Positions 17,012 to 25,610 of a DNA stretch of 64,000 nt are shown one piece after another. Position 1 is the stretch's first letter. Each line of letters begins with the position of its first letter. The DNA lies in contig NZ_FOPP01000007.1 in the NCBI RefSeq assembly GCF_900113525.1, positions 1 through 64,000 on the forward strand, in the 5' to 3' direction. The notes beneath the pieces were generated by a model. The model did no database searches. It had not been told where the DNA came from and worked only from the letters and a program-made list of their open reading frames with translations. Made by a program: the position numbers and the translations under genes. The stretch is from Pedobacter insulae (GTDB taxonomy: Bacteria; Bacteroidota; Bacteroidia; Sphingobacteriales; Sphingobacteriaceae).

Positions 17012-18119
17012 GTTGCTTTTTTTCCATTTTCTTCCCTTTTTTTAACCAGATGATTAAACCGGTTACCGGGAGTGCAGCGGCAATGAGGCTAACGATGAAA
17101 GCGACTAATTTCCCAACTAATCCAAAGGCAGTTCCTGTATGCAGGTCGTAGTTTAGTGCGATAAGTTTTGTGGTAATTTTGGAACTTGCAACAGGGCGGG
17201 CTGATTGGAGCAGTTTACCATTGTATTGATCAAAACGATATTGCATGCGGTCATAAAGGTGGTGGTGGTGTTGATACGCAGATAGGTTAACCGTGCCACT
17301 TTTTGCAGCTGGAAAATTATATAGAAAATATGCAGTTTTAGGAGCCTGATGTAAGGCTTGTTTTAATATATCATCTGCAGAAGCCTTGGTACTCAAAGTA
17401 GTATCTGAAAGTACTTTCGATTTTGCTTCAGTTGTGAGATCGAAAGACCAAGCTAAGCCGGTTAGGGCAATAATGAGCAGCAAAAGCATAGCGTAAAAAC
17501 CTAGCACGTTATGTAGGTCGTAGTTCAACCTTTTAAACTTACTGTTCCATTTTATGGTGAGGCTTTTTTTAAGCTGCTTGTGTTTCCATTTTTTTGGCCA
17601 CCAGAGCACAAGGCCAGATAGTAACAATATAACGAAGCATACAGTAGACCATTTTACTATAAAATGTCCCAGACCTTCTCCCAGCAGTAAATTCATATGA
17701 AGGGCAAGTACAACAGTAAAAAATTCTTGTGATGCGTCTTCCATAAATATAACCTTTCCTGTATATGGGTCAAGATATACTTTTAGATAATAATCGTAAT
17801 AGTTCCAATAGCCAGTTGCTTTTTTATTAATTTTAAATGCACGAAACATAAAGCTCCGGGTAGGATCCTGCGAAATCTCGGCCCTGGTAATACGGTGTTC
17901 TTTACCAAGCGATTTCCGAGCTATCTCTAAAAGGGTGTCTAAAGGAAGTTTTTCACGATGAGGTACGGCACTTACAAAACGCCTGTCTTTATAAATCACA
18001 TCTTTGATCTCATTAGAAAAGGCATAGATTGCGCCAGTGAGACCTAATATAAACACCACTAGCCCGGATGCTAATCCGAGCCAGAGGTGCAATTGTGTGA
18101 TAAGTTTCTTAATTTTCAA
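16998..18119 (-). CDS. PepSY-associated transmembrane protein
   Basis: Inner-membrane protein of the PepSY_TM family. It has a first helix at about 12-33, PepSY-like soluble segments in the periplasm (about 45-140 and 235-320), then further helices at about 145-170, 190-220 and 335-360. A His-rich stretch (YQHHHHLYDRMQYRFDQY) sits in the second soluble part. Members near siderophore receptors are thought to act as ferric-siderophore reductases or uptake helpers. The gene begins 2 bases after the TonB receptor stop, so it is the second gene of that operon. Confidence 0.88.
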   Translation of the reverse strand: MKIKKLITQLHLWLGLASGLVVFILGLTGAIYAFSNEIKDVIYKDRRFVSAVPHREKLPLDTLLEIARKSLGKEHRITRAEISQDPTRSFMFRAFKINKKATGYWNYYDYYLKVYLDPYTGKVIFMEDASQEFFTVVLALHMNLLLGEGLGHFIVKWSTVCFVILLLSGLVLWWPKKWKHKQLKKSLTIKWNSKFKRLNYDLHNVLGFYAMLLLLIIALTGLAWSFDLTTEAKSKVLSDTTLSTKASADDILKQALHQAPKTAYFLYNFPAAKSGTVNLSAYQHHHHLYDRMQYRFDQYNGKLLQSARPVASSKITTKLIALNYDLHTGTAFGLVGKLVAFIVSLIAAALPVTGLIIWLKKGKKMEKKQLTQP

Positions 18120-18121
18120 GT

Positions 18122-20581
18122 TTAAAATTTAAAAGTTAAGCCCGCGGCAACTGTTCTTGGTGGCTGAGCAGTTAAAGTTCCCTGTCCGGTGAAGTAGCGC
18201 TCGTCCCTAAGATTGTCTACTTTCAAACCTATTCTATATTTTGGCCTGTCGTAGAAAAGGGTGGTGGTTATCAAAGTGTAACTAGGTAACGTAAATACAC
18301 CTGTTACCGCCGAATTTCCAGTCATGTGCTTTCCGATGTAATTTACGCCTGTCCCCAAACCAAGCCCCTGAAGGCTACCCGTAGGAATTGTATAGCTGAT
18401 CCAGGAATTGATCAGTGTAGCTGGACCGGCCGATGCGGGACGTCTTCCTTCTAGTGCAGCTGTAGATTTAGTAAGCTTGCTGTCGTTATAGCTATAACCT
18501 GCGATAACATTTAATCCGCTAACTGGGTTCGCAATCACTTCGAATTCTATCCCCTTACTTTGCTGAGTTCCATTCTGCACCGTTACTACATAATTTGTTC
18601 CACCCACGTTAACTTCTTCCGGACGGGTCATATTGCTGACTGAAATGTCGTAATAGCTGGCGGTGAAGCTCAGTTTTCCTTCGAAAAGATCTGTTTTTAT
18701 CCCTCCTTCATACTGGTTGGCATGTTGTGGCTTAAGGGTTCCTGAAACATTTGAGCCTGCAGGTTGAGTTACGGGTTGGAGATTCGAGAAACCATTCATA
18801 TAATTTCCGAATATGGAAATGCGATCTGGAAGAATTTGGTAAACGAGACCGAATTTTGGCGATATAGCGGTTTGCATATATTTTGAATTAGCTACAATAC
18901 TGTTGCTTGCCTGATTTAAAGTGCCGCGGTTTTGAAAACGGTCTACACGAAGACTTAACATCCCCATTAACCGATCAGTGAAGTTCAGGACGTTGGAAGC
19001 ATAGGCACTATAGATATTGCTCTTAGTACCGTTCTTAGTAGGTGCTGCCGCTGATGCCGCAAGCTTGCTTTCTACTGCAGTTCTAGAAATTTTTACATAA
19101 TTAGGGTCGGCAGGATTGCGGCCACTAACATTATCGAAAACAATATATGGAGAGTTGTCATTATTAATAGTCTGGTTTAGATAGTCGAGCCCCACCACCA
19201 TTCTATTGCGCAAGCCTAATACCTTAAAGTCGCCGATAAAGTTCTGTTGGAAATCTGTTGCTGTATTAACCGAATTTTGTAGGGATATGTTACGCTCGAG
19301 CATCTCATCTGTTGCAGCACCTCTTATGAATGAATAAAGATAGAACCCTTCCGAGCGACGGTTATTAGCTGAGTAGATTGTTTGCGAGGTCCAGCTATCT
19401 GATAGCTTATAGGTAATTTGCCCCTTCATATTCACTGTTGGGTTTTTCATCACCAGATCATTGCTGGTGTAAGAGCGCTTCCAGTTAAAGTTTAGTTCCG
19501 AAGGGTTAGTCGCAATATAAGGACGTACACGGTTAAGGAATATCGTTGAAGGACTGGTACCTTCAAGCGAGTAGAAGCTTGCGGTTAAGCTGATATTTAA
19601 TCGCTCGCTGGCACGGTATTCTATGGTGGGTGCAACGAAAATAGATCTTTTGAAGCCTGCGTCTTGAAAGCTTCCTTGGTTCTGATAGGCCGTATTCAAT
19701 CGGAAAAGTAATTTTTTGTCGTCATTTACCGGTCCATAAACATCAGCACTTAGTCGATTTAAGCCGTAGCTGCCAGTCGTAAAGTTCACCTCACCGCCAA
19801 GTGTATCAATAGGCTTTTTAGTAACGATGTTGATTAATCCTCCGAAAGAAACTACTGCACCGCCAAATAGCGTTCCAGAAGGGCCTTTGATCAATTCAAC
19901 GCGCTCTATGTTAGCGGGTTCAATCTCGCCATTGGTTTGAGATGGAACACCGTCAACGAAAGCTGCTTCAGTCCTAAATCCACGCATGGCATAGAATGAT
20001 GCGCCATCACTATTGATCCCTCTATTATTTTGGAGCTTATAAACCCCCGGAGAATTCTTCAGTGATAAACTGAATTCCGTTACCATTTGTTCGGTTAAAA
20101 GCGTTTTTGGAATGGTAGTGTAAATTTGTGGGTTCTCTAAGTTACCCAATGGCATTTTTGCCGAGGTTGTTGTCTTTTTTACAGAGAATTTGTTTGTACT
20201 TCCTCCATTAATTACCACCTCTTCTAATTGTTGGTTGCTCTCTGAAAGGGTAAAATCTTGGATTTGAGTTTCACCATCTCTTAAAACAATTTGACGTTGC
20301 TGTTCCCCTAATCCAACATAGCTGGTGATAAGTGTATAACTGCCTGCTTTTAGTTCCTTTAACGCGTAATGCCCCTTGGCATCCACCTGAGCGGTTTTGC
20401 CACCCTTAATGGCAACGGTTACAAATTCAGCCGGCTTTCCATCTTTTGTTTTAACAGTTCCACTAACTACGGCACTACCGGGACTTTGTTGGGCTTGTAC
20501 GGTGAAATGGCCAATAACAAAACAAATGGCCATGAAGAGACTGAATGCTTTTTTTCTTTTTAAGGTACAAGATTTGTACAT
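18122..20581 (-). CDS. TonB-dependent siderophore receptor
   Basis: Outer-membrane receptor for a ferric siderophore or similar ligand. The start is taken at ATG 20581 (MYKSCTLK), rather than a TTG further upstream, giving 819 residues. It has a signal peptide with cleavage near VQAQ, an N-terminal carboxypeptidase-regulatory-like domain (about 35-115), a plug (about 145-260, with LSLKNSPGVYKLQNNRGI and VELIKGPSGTLFG), and a 22-strand-type barrel ending in Phe (LTFKF). The plug and barrel look like the FhuA/FpvA class, not SusC. It is co-transcribed with the PepSY protein. Iron regulation is likely but no Fur box was identified. A hairpin lies in its leader at 20625-20659. Confidence 0.9.
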   Translation of the reverse strand: MYKSCTLKRKKAFSLFMAICFVIGHFTVQAQQSPGSAVVSGTVKTKDGKPAEFVTVAIKGGKTAQVDAKGHYALKELKAGSYTLITSYVGLGEQQRQIVLRDGETQIQDFTLSESNQQLEEVVINGGSTNKFSVKKTTTSAKMPLGNLENPQIYTTIPKTLLTEQMVTEFSLSLKNSPGVYKLQNNRGINSDGASFYAMRGFRTEAAFVDGVPSQTNGEIEPANIERVELIKGPSGTLFGGAVVSFGGLINIVTKKPIDTLGGEVNFTTGSYGLNRLSADVYGPVNDDKKLLFRLNTAYQNQGSFQDAGFKRSIFVAPTIEYRASERLNISLTASFYSLEGTSPSTIFLNRVRPYIATNPSELNFNWKRSYTSNDLVMKNPTVNMKGQITYKLSDSWTSQTIYSANNRRSEGFYLYSFIRGAATDEMLERNISLQNSVNTATDFQQNFIGDFKVLGLRNRMVVGLDYLNQTINNDNSPYIVFDNVSGRNPADPNYVKISRTAVESKLAASAAAPTKNGTKSNIYSAYASNVLNFTDRLMGMLSLRVDRFQNRGTLNQASNSIVANSKYMQTAISPKFGLVYQILPDRISIFGNYMNGFSNLQPVTQPAGSNVSGTLKPQHANQYEGGIKTDLFEGKLSFTASYYDISVSNMTRPEEVNVGGTNYVVTVQNGTQQSKGIEFEVIANPVSGLNVIAGYSYNDSKLTKSTAALEGRRPASAGPATLINSWISYTIPTGSLQGLGLGTGVNYIGKHMTGNSAVTGVFTLPSYTLITTTLFYDRPKYRIGLKVDNLRDERYFTGQGTLTAQPPRTVAAGLTFKF

Positions 20582-20624
20582 ACTTTTGCAATTGTTAATT
20601 AATGATAAATTGGTTGACAATACT

Positions 20625-20659
20625 ACCCGGTGTAAAGGTTTGGCGACTGAGCACCGGGT
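20625..20659. promoter_or_regulatory. Perfect 8-bp hairpin in the TonB receptor leader
   Basis: ACCCGGTG at 20625-20632 and CACCGGGT at 20652-20659 enclose a 19-base loop. Read on the plus strand it is followed by TTTTTTAGTTTTT, the form of an intrinsic terminator. Read on the minus strand it lies in the 5' leader of the TonB receptor mRNA, where it could act as a regulatory stem. Which strand matters is not decidable here. Confidence 0.5.
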
Positions 20660-20681
20660 TTTTTAGTTTTTATTTCTTTTG

Positions 20682-20689
20682 CAAAAGTA
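20682..20689 (-). promoter_or_regulatory. Candidate -7 box of the TonB receptor promoter
   Basis: On the minus strand TACTTTTG fits the TAnnTTTG box. It overlaps a perfect 12-bp palindrome CTTTTGCAAAAG at 20676-20687 that could be an operator. No TTG lies at the expected distance, so the promoter may need an activator. Confidence 0.4.
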
Positions 20690-20742
20690 TAATTTTAATT
20701 GGACTCATTCTAAATAATAAAAAATTTTCTTTAATCGGTTTT

Positions 20743-20772
20743 TTGGTAAGCTCTGATTTAGTCCTACATTTG
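20743..20772 (+). promoter_or_regulatory. Consensus promoter of the FUSC gene
   Basis: TTG at 20743-20745 and TACATTTG at 20765-20772 are separated by exactly 19 bases, a full match to the Bacteroidota housekeeping promoter. The expected start of transcription falls within a few bases of the ATG at 20779, so the mRNA should be leaderless or nearly so. Confidence 0.7.
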
Positions 20773-20778
20773 CGCGAG

Positions 20779-22794
20779 ATGGCAAATAGGAAGGGCAAAG
20801 AGATTAGGTTATTTTTTGCGGAGCTTGGTGGCGAAGAGCTTAGTGATGCGTTGCGTAATACTATGGCTATCATAATGCCACTTTTGGTTTTCTTTTACCT
20901 AGGTATGCCTCAACTTGCCATCGGTATTGCAACTGGGACATTGTTAATTGCTAATGCCGACTTGCCTGGAAATCGAAGTGACAAGTTGCAAGGTGCCTGG
21001 TTAGCGATTCTACTATTTCCAACTGTAGCGATTGTTACCGTGTTATGCCTTTCACAGATTATCCTGCTTTCTGTATGGATTGGGCTTTTAACGTTTTCGT
21101 TAATGATGACAAGTGTTTTTGGACAACGCATCGGAGCCATAGGTTTGTTAAGTGTAATTTTAGCAACCTTCACCATCGGCTTGCATCCGGCTTCGGCATT
21201 GAACTATGGTTTCTATATCTTTCTTGGCGTAATCTGGTACCATTTGGTTAGCCTCACGCAAATTATGCTTCTGCCTTACCGATCATTGACGAGGGCATTA
21301 CGAAAATGTACTAAGCAAACGGCTGCGCTCATGGAGCTTCGCGCAAGTGGTTATGATCCCACTGCTCCTTTAAGTGGTTTCAATGAACGAAACATTCGAT
21401 TACATCTAAAAGTTAATGCAAGTCATGAATTAATTAGGCGGCTCCTTTTAAGCGATAATTTAGCCATGAGGGAAGAGAGCATTAAAGGTAAAAAGATGTT
21501 GGCGAAATCGATGGCGCTGATTGATCTATATGAACAAGCGAGCGCAGTGCACCATGATTATCCATATCTGAGAGCGACCTTAGCTGGCAGTAACGCCCTC
21601 GAACTAATAGGAGATTCTATTATTTGCCTAGCAAAACAACTTGATAAAGGCGTAACGGAAAATAAAGAATTATTGGACGATAAAATTGCAAAACTTGTAA
21701 GATTGTCTCAAGGTAGTGATGAAAAAAGCGAACTCATTGGCAAACTGCTTGCCAATCTACGTCAGACAAGGTTATTGGTTGAAAAGGTAAATGGCCAGAA
21801 ACACACTGTTGGCGATCCGAGCATTCTACGGTTTCAAGAGTTTATTTCGGAAGAAGGTTTCAATTGGGAGCTATTGTTAAAAGAACTTAACATAGATTCG
21901 CCTATATTTAGGTTTGCTTTACGCTTAGCGATATTGCTTGCTTTTAGTATAGTAATTTTGTTTGTTTTTCCGGGCGACCGTTACGGGTATTGGTTGCCAT
22001 TAACCCTCATAGTGGTTAGCAGACCTAGCTATGGCCCAACTAAAAAAAGGAATATAGAACGGATAGTGGGAACGTTAATCGGGCTTGTTGTTGGTTGGGG
22101 AGTGTTAGTAATGACTGATTCTAATACTTTTCAGTTGCTCTTTGCTGCAGCATTTCTGTATTCTTTTTTTGTATTCTTTAATTCTCGCTACTGGCTAAGT
22201 GCGATGGGAATCACTGCAGCTGTGGTACTAAGTCTTGCAGTTTATCACGGACATCCACTCAATATACTCTCAGATAGACTATTGTTTACACTAATGGGTT
22301 GCACAATGGGCGTATTCGCTACTTTTTTGTTTCCTATCTGGCAATCAGGAAGACTGAAAGACCTATTTGTGAAAGTGCTTATAGCCAATCGGGATTACCT
22401 ATATCAAGTTTCTATTGCGGATGAAGAAAATGGAATGCATCAAGTGCGACTAGCTAGAAAGCGAGCCTATCAGACATTATCTGTATTGAGTGAAGCTATG
22501 TTGTTAAGTGCCACTGAACCAAAATGGAAAAGAGTAGAACTCGGTGCGGCACGACAAATTCAGCTGCTGTGTTTTCAATGTAATGGACTAATTGCAGCAA
22601 TGAGCAGTGGAAAAGACAACAGAAGTGCCCCTTATGACCAGCATTTACTAGATGGGATGGATCAATGCATTGCGCAATGTATTAAGTCTGATTTGCCTAA
22701 CTGGAAAGCAGTTGGTTACGCAACAACAGCATCAGAGCAACCTATGGAGATTAGCGGTGTTATTACAAAATTATATACCTGCTTCAGTAAATAA
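20779..22794 (+). CDS. FUSC-family inner membrane transporter-like protein
   Basis: The start is set at ATG 20779 because the open frame upstream of it is covered by a consensus promoter; the product has 671 residues. Two hydrophobic blocks, about residues 30-170 and 385-530, each with five or six helices, flank a soluble region with long helices, and a soluble tail follows. This is the YccS/YhfK/FUSC layout, proposed to export aromatic acids or other toxic compounds. The segment YGYWLPLTLIVVSRPSYGPTKKRNIERIVGTLIGLVVG is typical. The gene is divergent from the siderophore receptor, and a role in siderophore or aromatic export is only a guess. Confidence 0.82.
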   Translation: MANRKGKEIRLFFAELGGEELSDALRNTMAIIMPLLVFFYLGMPQLAIGIATGTLLIANADLPGNRSDKLQGAWLAILLFPTVAIVTVLCLSQIILLSVWIGLLTFSLMMTSVFGQRIGAIGLLSVILATFTIGLHPASALNYGFYIFLGVIWYHLVSLTQIMLLPYRSLTRALRKCTKQTAALMELRASGYDPTAPLSGFNERNIRLHLKVNASHELIRRLLLSDNLAMREESIKGKKMLAKSMALIDLYEQASAVHHDYPYLRATLAGSNALELIGDSIICLAKQLDKGVTENKELLDDKIAKLVRLSQGSDEKSELIGKLLANLRQTRLLVEKVNGQKHTVGDPSILRFQEFISEEGFNWELLLKELNIDSPIFRFALRLAILLAFSIVILFVFPGDRYGYWLPLTLIVVSRPSYGPTKKRNIERIVGTLIGLVVGWGVLVMTDSNTFQLLFAAAFLYSFFVFFNSRYWLSAMGITAAVVLSLAVYHGHPLNILSDRLLFTLMGCTMGVFATFLFPIWQSGRLKDLFVKVLIANRDYLYQVSIADEENGMHQVRLARKRAYQTLSVLSEAMLLSATEPKWKRVELGAARQIQLLCFQCNGLIAAMSSGKDNRSAPYDQHLLDGMDQCIAQCIKSDLPNWKAVGYATTASEQPMEISGVITKLYTCFSK

Positions 22795-22801
22795 CACTTA
22801 A

Positions 22802-23779
22802 TTAAACTTCATTTGTGACCCTAGCAAATTTATTTCTATATTCAATGGGCGTAAGTCCGGTAATCTTTTTGAAGATATCCCTAAATGATTTCGTATCGGT
22901 ATAGCCCACATCAAACATTATTTCTGATACGTTTTTTCTGGATGCTTCGAATTTCTTTTTCGCAGCCTCGATCCTTACTCTTTGTATATACTCTATAGAA
23001 GTATTGTTAGTAGCCTCTTTGAATCTCCTTTCAAAAGTTCTACGACCCGTATTGATTAAGCTTGCTAAAGATTCAATAGTTATTTTATCTTCATAATGTT
23101 TTTCAATATGATCTTGTACTTTTTGAATTTCCTCATCCCCATGGTTTCGCTGACCTCTGAATATAGCGAACTGGGACTGACTGTCTCTTCCGATATCTAG
23201 GGCAAAATATTTTGAAATCATGACAGCAGTTTCTCTATCAGCATACTTTTCAATTAGATATAATATTAAATTCCATAAACTGCTAGCCCCACCACTGCTA
23301 TAAATATTATCATATTCTGTTATAATTGCCCCGTCTTCTACCTCCACTTCGGGATATCTTTCTCTAAACTCGTTGATATGAGCCCAATGTGTTGAGCATT
23401 TTTTGCCATTTAATAACCCTGTTTCAGCCAGAAGAAACGCACCGATACACAAGCTTGCAAGACTTGCACCTTTCTCATGTAACTTTTTAAAATAGGGTAT
23501 AGCCTCTGCATTGGCCAGTATGCCTTTGCCGGTGTCGCCATAGGTAGGTGGAATAATAAGTAAATCCGTTTCCGTTACCTCTTTCAGCAACCGGTCGGTT
23601 TTTACCGTGTATTCACCATTGTTGGCTGGAACATATTGGTTTAAACCCACATACTCAACCTTAAAAATGGGTTCTTTATTGAAAGTAGTTAGAAACTCAT
23701 TCGCAGTATTAAAACTTCTAAATGCCGGGGTAATTGCTTCAATTACACCATACTCAGGAACAAATACGGAGATTCTCAT
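22802..23779 (-). CDS. GlxA-family AraC-type regulator (DJ-1/PfpI plus HTH)
   Basis: Transcription regulator with an N-terminal DJ-1/PfpI-like domain (about 1-185; the elbow region is ASLCIGAFLLAETG) and a C-terminal AraC DNA-binding domain (about 215-320) with the motifs IESLASLINTGRRTFERRFKEATN and VSEIMFDVGYTDTKSFRDIFKKITGLTPIEYR. It is divergent from the SRPBCC/DoxX operon and is the natural candidate to control it. The ligand is unknown. Confidence 0.9.
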   Translation of the reverse strand: MRISVFVPEYGVIEAITPAFRSFNTANEFLTTFNKEPIFKVEYVGLNQYVPANNGEYTVKTDRLLKEVTETDLLIIPPTYGDTGKGILANAEAIPYFKKLHEKGASLASLCIGAFLLAETGLLNGKKCSTHWAHINEFRERYPEVEVEDGAIITEYDNIYSSGGASSLWNLILYLIEKYADRETAVMISKYFALDIGRDSQSQFAIFRGQRNHGDEEIQKVQDHIEKHYEDKITIESLASLINTGRRTFERRFKEATNNTSIEYIQRVRIEAAKKKFEASRKNVSEIMFDVGYTDTKSFRDIFKKITGLTPIEYRNKFARVTNEV

Positions 23780-23877
23780 GTCAATTTATAAGATTAGACC
23801 ATAAAGCTATAAAATAGTTGTCACAATCCACCTCTTATTTGTCGTGTTTACAATGTACCTATTTTTAAGTGTTGCTG

Positions 23878-23885
23878 TACTTTTG
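23878..23885 (+). promoter_or_regulatory. -7 box TACTTTTG for the SRPBCC/DoxX operon
   Basis: A perfect TAnnTTTG box lies 36 bases before the ATG at 23922. No TTG is found at the expected distance upstream, which would fit an activator-dependent promoter under the divergent GlxA-type regulator. Confidence 0.45.
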
Positions 23886-23921
23886 GATAGTTAAATCATT
23901 ATAAACAAAAATCAAATAACA

Positions 23922-24344
23922 ATGGACCAGTTAAAAAAAATTACGGTAAAGGCAACGATAAAAGCGCCTATCGCAGAGGTTTGGAAAACATGGAACACAC
24001 CGGACGACATTATTAAATGGAATACTCCAGATCCAAGTTGGCATACTCCAACTAGCGAAAATGACCTACGGGTTGGTGGTAAATTTAAAAATAGGATGGA
24101 AGCGAAGGACGGTAGCTTCGGCTTTGACTTTGAAGGCACGTATGATACAGTAGATCTCCATAAAGAAATTACTTACACCATGGGTGATGGGAGACAAGCA
24201 ACTACCACATTTGAAGAAAAAGATGGGGAAGCTATCGTACAAACCGTTTTTGATCCTGAAACAGAAAATGATCCTGAATTTCAGAAACAAGGATGGCAAG
24301 CTATCCTGAATAGTTTTGTAAAATATGTTGAATCAAATAACTAA
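23922..24344 (+). CDS. SRPBCC (AHSA1-like) protein
   Basis: A 140-residue START/AHSA1-like protein with the family opening ITVKATIKAPIAEVWKTWNTPDDIIKWN, a central RVGGKFKNRMEAKDGSFGFDFEGTYD and a C-terminal amphipathic helix (GWQAILNSFVKYVE). Such proteins bind small hydrophobic ligands in a deep pocket; substrates are usually unknown. It is the first gene of a four-gene operon under the divergent GlxA-type regulator and resembles the third gene (24773-25219) of the same operon. Confidence 0.88.
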   Translation: MDQLKKITVKATIKAPIAEVWKTWNTPDDIIKWNTPDPSWHTPTSENDLRVGGKFKNRMEAKDGSFGFDFEGTYDTVDLHKEITYTMGDGRQATTTFEEKDGEAIVQTVFDPETENDPEFQKQGWQAILNSFVKYVESNN

Positions 24345-24347
24345 ATT

Positions 24348-24746
24348 ATGAAAAAGAATAAAACCATCTTTTGGATAGCAACAATTATCTTAATACTTTG
24401 GGAAGGTGTAATGCCACTTGGTACCATACTTATGGCACCGGAGTACGTGAATGCGGGAACGAAACCTTTGGGATATCCGGATTATTTTGCCTACACGCTT
24501 ATTGTTTGTAAAGTGTTAGGAGTTTTTGCTATTGCGTATGCTAAAACACCTGTTAAGTTAAGAGAATGGGCTTATGCCGGACTTACCTTTAATTTAATAT
24601 TCGCTTTTATCAGTCATGCCTGCGTAGATCAGAACACGGGCTATATGTTGATGCCATTGGTAGTATTGGGTATTCTTGCAGTATCTTACGTGTATGGCAA
24701 TAAAATAAGACATCAGGAACAAACTAATTATCAATCTATTGGTTAA
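24348..24746 (+). CDS. DoxX-like membrane protein
   Basis: Four hydrophobic helices (about 8-28, 45-65, 75-95, 100-120) in 132 residues with the DoxX-like pattern (KPLGYPDYFAYTLIVCKVLGVFAIAYA, then LREWAYAGLTFNLIFAFISH). The family is widespread near SRPBCC proteins in Bacteroidota, with no settled function; links to redox or oxidative stress have been proposed. It starts 3 bases after the preceding stop. Confidence 0.85.
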   Translation: MKKNKTIFWIATIILILWEGVMPLGTILMAPEYVNAGTKPLGYPDYFAYTLIVCKVLGVFAIAYAKTPVKLREWAYAGLTFNLIFAFISHACVDQNTGYMLMPLVVLGILAVSYVYGNKIRHQEQTNYQSIG

Positions 24747-24772
24747 TATTATTTAATTTAAATTATAAGAAA

Positions 24773-25219
24773 ATGGCAAATAGCGTTTCATTACATCGGA
24801 TTATTAAAGCAAAGCCTGAGAAGGTATTTAAAGCATTTACAGACCCAGTTGCACATGCAACATGGATACCGCCCTACGGTTTTGTATGCACGGTTCAGGA
24901 AACGGATTTTAAAGTAGGCGGAAAGTTTAAAATGACCTTTTTAAATTTCAGTACTGGCAATGGGCACTCTTTCGGAGGGGAATACCTCGAAATTAAACCG
25001 AACGAATTGATCAAATATTGCGATCGGTTTGACGATCCGAGCCTGCCCGGAGAAATGATTACAACTGTATGGATGAGAAAGGTCTTGGTTGGTACAGAAC
25101 TCAAAGTATTGCAAGAGGGGATTCCCGAAGCAATACCTGCCGAAATGTGCTACTTAGGTTGGCAAGAGTCGCTAGAAAAGTTGATTAAGCTTGTAGAACC
25201 TGAAATACCAGATGCTTAA
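24773..25219 (+). CDS. SRPBCC (AHSA1-like) protein
   Basis: A second 148-residue SRPBCC protein, beginning SLHRIIKAKPEKVFKAFTDPVAHATWIPP and containing FKVGGKFKMTFLNFSTGNGHSFGGEYLEI and the late GWQESLEKLIKLVE helix. It is similar in layout to the first operon gene but clearly diverged, so the two may act on different ligands or as partners. Its stop codon overlaps the start of the VOC gene by 8 bases. Confidence 0.88.
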   Translation: MANSVSLHRIIKAKPEKVFKAFTDPVAHATWIPPYGFVCTVQETDFKVGGKFKMTFLNFSTGNGHSFGGEYLEIKPNELIKYCDRFDDPSLPGEMITTVWMRKVLVGTELKVLQEGIPEAIPAEMCYLGWQESLEKLIKLVEPEIPDA

Positions 25220-25604
25220 CATGGAGAAGACAGGTGCAATTTTTATCACCTTTTCTGGAAATTGTAAAGAGGCCCTCACGTTTTACCGAAACTGCTTTGG
25301 GGGCCAATTGCAATTTCAAACTTTTGAAAAGGAATTAGGAACTTACAAAGAACTGCCTGTGGTTACTGGCTCGCTGATTTCTGAGAGGGTGACCATTTAT
25401 GGCTCAGACTTAGTGCACAACGAAGGAAGAAAACTCGGGAATTATATGGCTATTTTTTTGCAATGTCAAAATGCCAGAGATAGAAAACAGCTTATGGAGC
25501 AGTTGGATTTTAATAATAAGCCGATCTTCAGTGGGCAACTTGATCGCCAACAACTCATTGAGCTAACTGACCCTTTTGATGTAAGATGGGTATTGGGTGT
25601 TTAG
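25212..25604 (+). CDS. VOC-family (PhnB-like) protein
   Basis: A 130-residue member of the vicinal-oxygen-chelate fold, close to PhnB-type proteins: AIFITFSGNCKEALTFYRNCFGGQLQFQTF is the typical opening and ELTDPFDVRWVLGV the typical end (PFG/PFD...W). The His/Glu metal ligands of true glyoxalases are not clearly present, so activity is uncertain. It overlaps the preceding gene by 8 bases; an ATG at 25221 is an alternative start. Last gene of the operon. Confidence 0.82.
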   Translation: MLNMEKTGAIFITFSGNCKEALTFYRNCFGGQLQFQTFEKELGTYKELPVVTGSLISERVTIYGSDLVHNEGRKLGNYMAIFLQCQNARDRKQLMEQLDFNNKPIFSGQLDRQQLIELTDPFDVRWVLGV

Positions 25605-25610
25605 TTCCCA

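Noticed and set aside
18122..20581. SusC-like receptor of a polysaccharide utilization locus
   Set aside because: The plug and barrel look like siderophore receptors, there is no SusD-like lipoprotein next to it, and its partner is a PepSY protein.
20602..20778. N-terminal extension of the FUSC protein from an upstream start
   Set aside because: The extension would translate through a consensus promoter and a hairpin; the ATG at 20779 sits right after the -7 box.
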